DNA of 7,438 nucleotides from the NCBI GenBank assembly GCA_003518125.1, contig DOZG01000019.1, positions 2,797 to 10,234 of the forward strand, read 5' to 3'. A program made the translations under genes and the position numbers. Origin of the DNA: Patescibacteria group bacterium. GTDB lineage: Bacteria; Patescibacteriota; Dojkabacteria; SC72. The notes under the pieces are model-generated. The model ran no database searches, had not been told where the DNA came from, and saw nothing but the letters and a program-made list of their open reading frames with translations. This document shows positions 5,663 to 7,438 of this stretch, piece by piece. The stretch's first letter is position 1. Every line of letters starts with the position of its first letter.

Positions 5663-6649
5663 ATGAAAACATACAAAAACTATCTCAAAGAGGCTGGTAA
5701 TGTACATCTGGCATATTACATTGAAGCCGCAGATACACTAAAAATACATTACAAAATTTTAATTCCTGCACTATTAGCAGAATTTAGATACAAAGATAAG
5801 GTATGGCATATCATTAATGCTGCAACGCCACTTACAAATACAACATCTACAACAATTGCTAAAAAGAAAAACCTAACTAATATGGTACTAGAAGAAGCAG
5901 GAATACCTGTTCCAAAACAGATAAGACTTAACAGCCCCATTGATGCAATAAAGTTTTTTTATGAATATAAAAGAATTGTCATCAAACCTGCCCAACAATT
6001 AGGAGGTATAGGAATTACTTTACTCCCAAATAATGAAAAAGAGGTATTAGAAGCATATACAATAGCCAAGGCAAAGAATAAGTCAAAAAACGATGTTGAG
6101 GTTTTGGGTGAAGAATTTCTAGACGGAGAAAATTATAGACTATTGGTACTGGGCAATAAGGTGATTGCTACAGTAAAAAGAAAAGCTGCCCACATTATCG
6201 GAGACGGAAAGAGTACAATTCAACAACTAATTGATATTACTAATGAAGATAGAAAAGTCCGAATATTAAAACCCATTAAAATAGATAATGAGGTAAATGT
6301 ACGACTTCGTGAACTTAATATGACACTAAATTCTATACCACAAGATCAAAAAGAAATAATTCTAAGATATAGTTGTAACCTCTCTACAGGGGGAACTACA
6401 CAAGAATGTAATAGCAAAGTTCATCCTTACTACAAAAAATTAGCAGTAGATGCTATACATGCAATAGGCACAGAGTTTGGGGGAGTAGATATAATTACAC
6501 CAGATATTACTAAAAAGGTTAAGTGTGGTATCAATGAAATTAACTATAACCCTGGTCTTAGACTACATTATAAAGTTAACAAAGGCGATTCTGTAAAAGT
6601 AGCAATACCCATCATGGAATACATCAGAGATAAATACTTAAATTCATAA
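5663..6649 (+). CDS. CphA-like stand-alone ATP-grasp amino-acid ligase
   Basis: The 328-residue protein is essentially one ATP-grasp domain after a short N-terminal segment. In order: KKKNLTNMVLEEAGIPVPKQ (67-86), which resembles the K-x-x-T-x-x-L-x-x-x-GIPVP of this clade; the lid KPAQQLGGIGIT (108-119); GENYRLLVLGNKVIAT (155-170) and VKRKAAHIIGDGKSTI (171-186), typical of cyanophycin synthetase and GshF-type ligases; D276; and the metal and substrate end NEINYNPGLRLH (291-302), close to the EVNAAPG-x-RMH of CphA. The Mur-ligase half of CphA is missing, so it is not a normal cyanophycin synthetase. It starts 9 nt after the ligase-peptidase gene with no Shine-Dalgarno sequence and probably adds amino acids in the same pathway. 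The amino-acid specificity is unknown. Confidence 0.8.
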   Translation: MKTYKNYLKEAGNVHLAYYIEAADTLKIHYKILIPALLAEFRYKDKVWHIINAATPLTNTTSTTIAKKKNLTNMVLEEAGIPVPKQIRLNSPIDAIKFFYEYKRIVIKPAQQLGGIGITLLPNNEKEVLEAYTIAKAKNKSKNDVEVLGEEFLDGENYRLLVLGNKVIATVKRKAAHIIGDGKSTIQQLIDITNEDRKVRILKPIKIDNEVNVRLRELNMTLNSIPQDQKEIILRYSCNLSTGGTTQECNSKVHPYYKKLAVDAIHAIGTEFGGVDIITPDITKKVKCGINEINYNPGLRLHYKVNKGDSVKVAIPIMEYIRDKYLNS

Positions 6650-6659
6650 ATTACAACAG

Positions 6660-7438
6660 ATGCAAAACTTTCAAACCATCCAAGGAATAAATCTTGAGTC
6701 CACTACGTCACAACTTAAGATATTTGGTATTGAAAAAAGTGATAATTTATTCAAACTACTTGACTTAATACAAGGTTTCCATCCAATTTTTATCGAAAAT
6801 TATAAACTAGAGAACAACACACTAACTATAAGCTCTAAATTACCAACACTCTGGAGAGAATCAGCAAACACATTTAGAAAACTATCAAAAGAAGAAATTA
6901 CTTACAAACAGGCGAAAGAATATGTTCTTGATACAATCATTAAACAGAAAATTAAATCAATGTCCACTATCCCACTTCTATACAAAGCACATGAATTAGG
7001 CTACGAGACCACATTGACCGTTTCAGATGAAGGCATAATTCCAGGAGTTATAAAGGGATATGGGTATGTCTGGAACAGATACTATACAGTAGGATGTGGA
7101 AAAGGATCAGAAATTACATGCTCTATATCTTCAACAAAGGACTCTATTTTCGGAATGAAAGTTCAGAGAGACAAATGGGCCACAAACAAACTTATCGAAA
7201 GAATGGGACTCCCCATTCCTAAATGGGATATCTTAAGCACAAAAAAAGATATTGATAAGATCTGGGACCAATATAAAAAACCTTTAGTAATCAAACCAAC
7301 TGGTTTAACTGGTGGAAGTGGTGTTACAGTAGATATAGATAACAAAGAAGAAGCATACAAAGCTTTTGACTATGCACTAGAAAAAACAGAATTGAAAAAT
7401 AGAAGTAGTTGGCAAAAGAAAATTATGATTCAAGAGCA
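6660..7438 (+). CDS. Third ATP-grasp protein, truncated by the window edge
   Basis: The reading frame starts at ATG 6660, 10 nt after the previous stop codon, and stays open to the last base: 259 full codons plus two bases. Residues about 1-150 are an N-terminal domain I do not recognise. They are followed by KDSIFGMKVQRDKWATNKLI (160-179) and ERMGLPIPKWD (180-190), the pre-ATP-grasp pattern seen in CphA and GshF relatives, and by the nucleotide lid KPTGLTGGSGV (212-222). The catalytic half with the E-x-N motif would lie beyond the window, so activity cannot be judged. The separate N-terminal domain makes it more like the N-terminal half of CphA than the preceding short ligase. No Shine-Dalgarno sequence precedes the start. 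Confidence 0.75.
   Translation, partial: MQNFQTIQGINLESTTSQLKIFGIEKSDNLFKLLDLIQGFHPIFIENYKLENNTLTISSKLPTLWRESANTFRKLSKEEITYKQAKEYVLDTIIKQKIKSMSTIPLLYKAHELGYETTLTVSDEGIIPGVIKGYGYVWNRYYTVGCGKGSEITCSISSTKDSIFGMKVQRDKWATNKLIERMGLPIPKWDILSTKKDIDKIWDQYKKPLVIKPTGLTGGSGVTVDIDNKEEAYKAFDYALEKTELKNRSSWQKKIMIQE

Noticed and set aside
91..6649. UGA reassigned to glycine as in some candidate phyla
   Set aside because: All frames are complete with standard stops, and glycine is encoded by GGN throughout with no in-frame TGA.
7163..7360. Minus-strand open frame near the window end
   Set aside because: It is opposite the ATP-grasp lid of the truncated third ligase, which has clear family motifs.
1..7438. 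CRISPR arrays, insertion sequences or attachment sites
   Set aside because: No regularly spaced repeats, transposase motifs or long direct repeats were seen. The intact tRNA-Trp has no visible duplicate 3' end in the window.

Overview
The window is AT-rich, gene-dense bacterial DNA with every gene on the + strand. It fits a small-genome lineage, most likely a member of the Candidate Phyla Radiation (Patescibacteria). This is inferred from short intergenic gaps, general lack of Shine-Dalgarno sequences, compact proteins, and ribosomal genes next to an ATP-grasp/7TM gene set. No rRNA marker is present, so the phylum is not proven. The standard code works throughout: all reading frames are intact, all complete genes stop at TAA or TAG, and the tRNA-Trp reads only UGG. 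UGA=Gly lineages are therefore unlikely.

Unit 1 (1-2327): a near-consensus promoter (TTGACC, 17 nt, TATAAT) precedes rpmG (L33), tRNA-Trp(CCA), secE, nusG, rplK (L11) and rplA (L1), and ends in a rho-independent terminator. This is the classic bacterial secE-nusG-L11-L1 neighbourhood, with the tRNA embedded between protein genes.

Unit 2 (2326-3451): a second promoter starts inside the U-tract of the preceding terminator. It drives an 84-nt leader that appears to carry an L10-binding kink-turn, followed by rplJ (L10), rplL (L7/L12) and a strong terminator. rpoB and rpoC, the usual next genes, do not follow.

Unit 3 (3456 to the window end): a third probable promoter precedes four tightly packed genes: a short multi-pass membrane protein of the UUP1/7TM type; a fusion of a RimK-related ATP-grasp ligase with a RimB-like retropepsin domain; a CphA-like ATP-grasp ligase; and another ATP-grasp protein cut by the window edge. 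Three carbon-nitrogen ligases, a built-in peptidase and a membrane protein suggest a system that builds, trims and perhaps exports or anchors a peptide or amino-acid polymer, or that tails a protein. The product is unknown. This is the most interesting part of the window.
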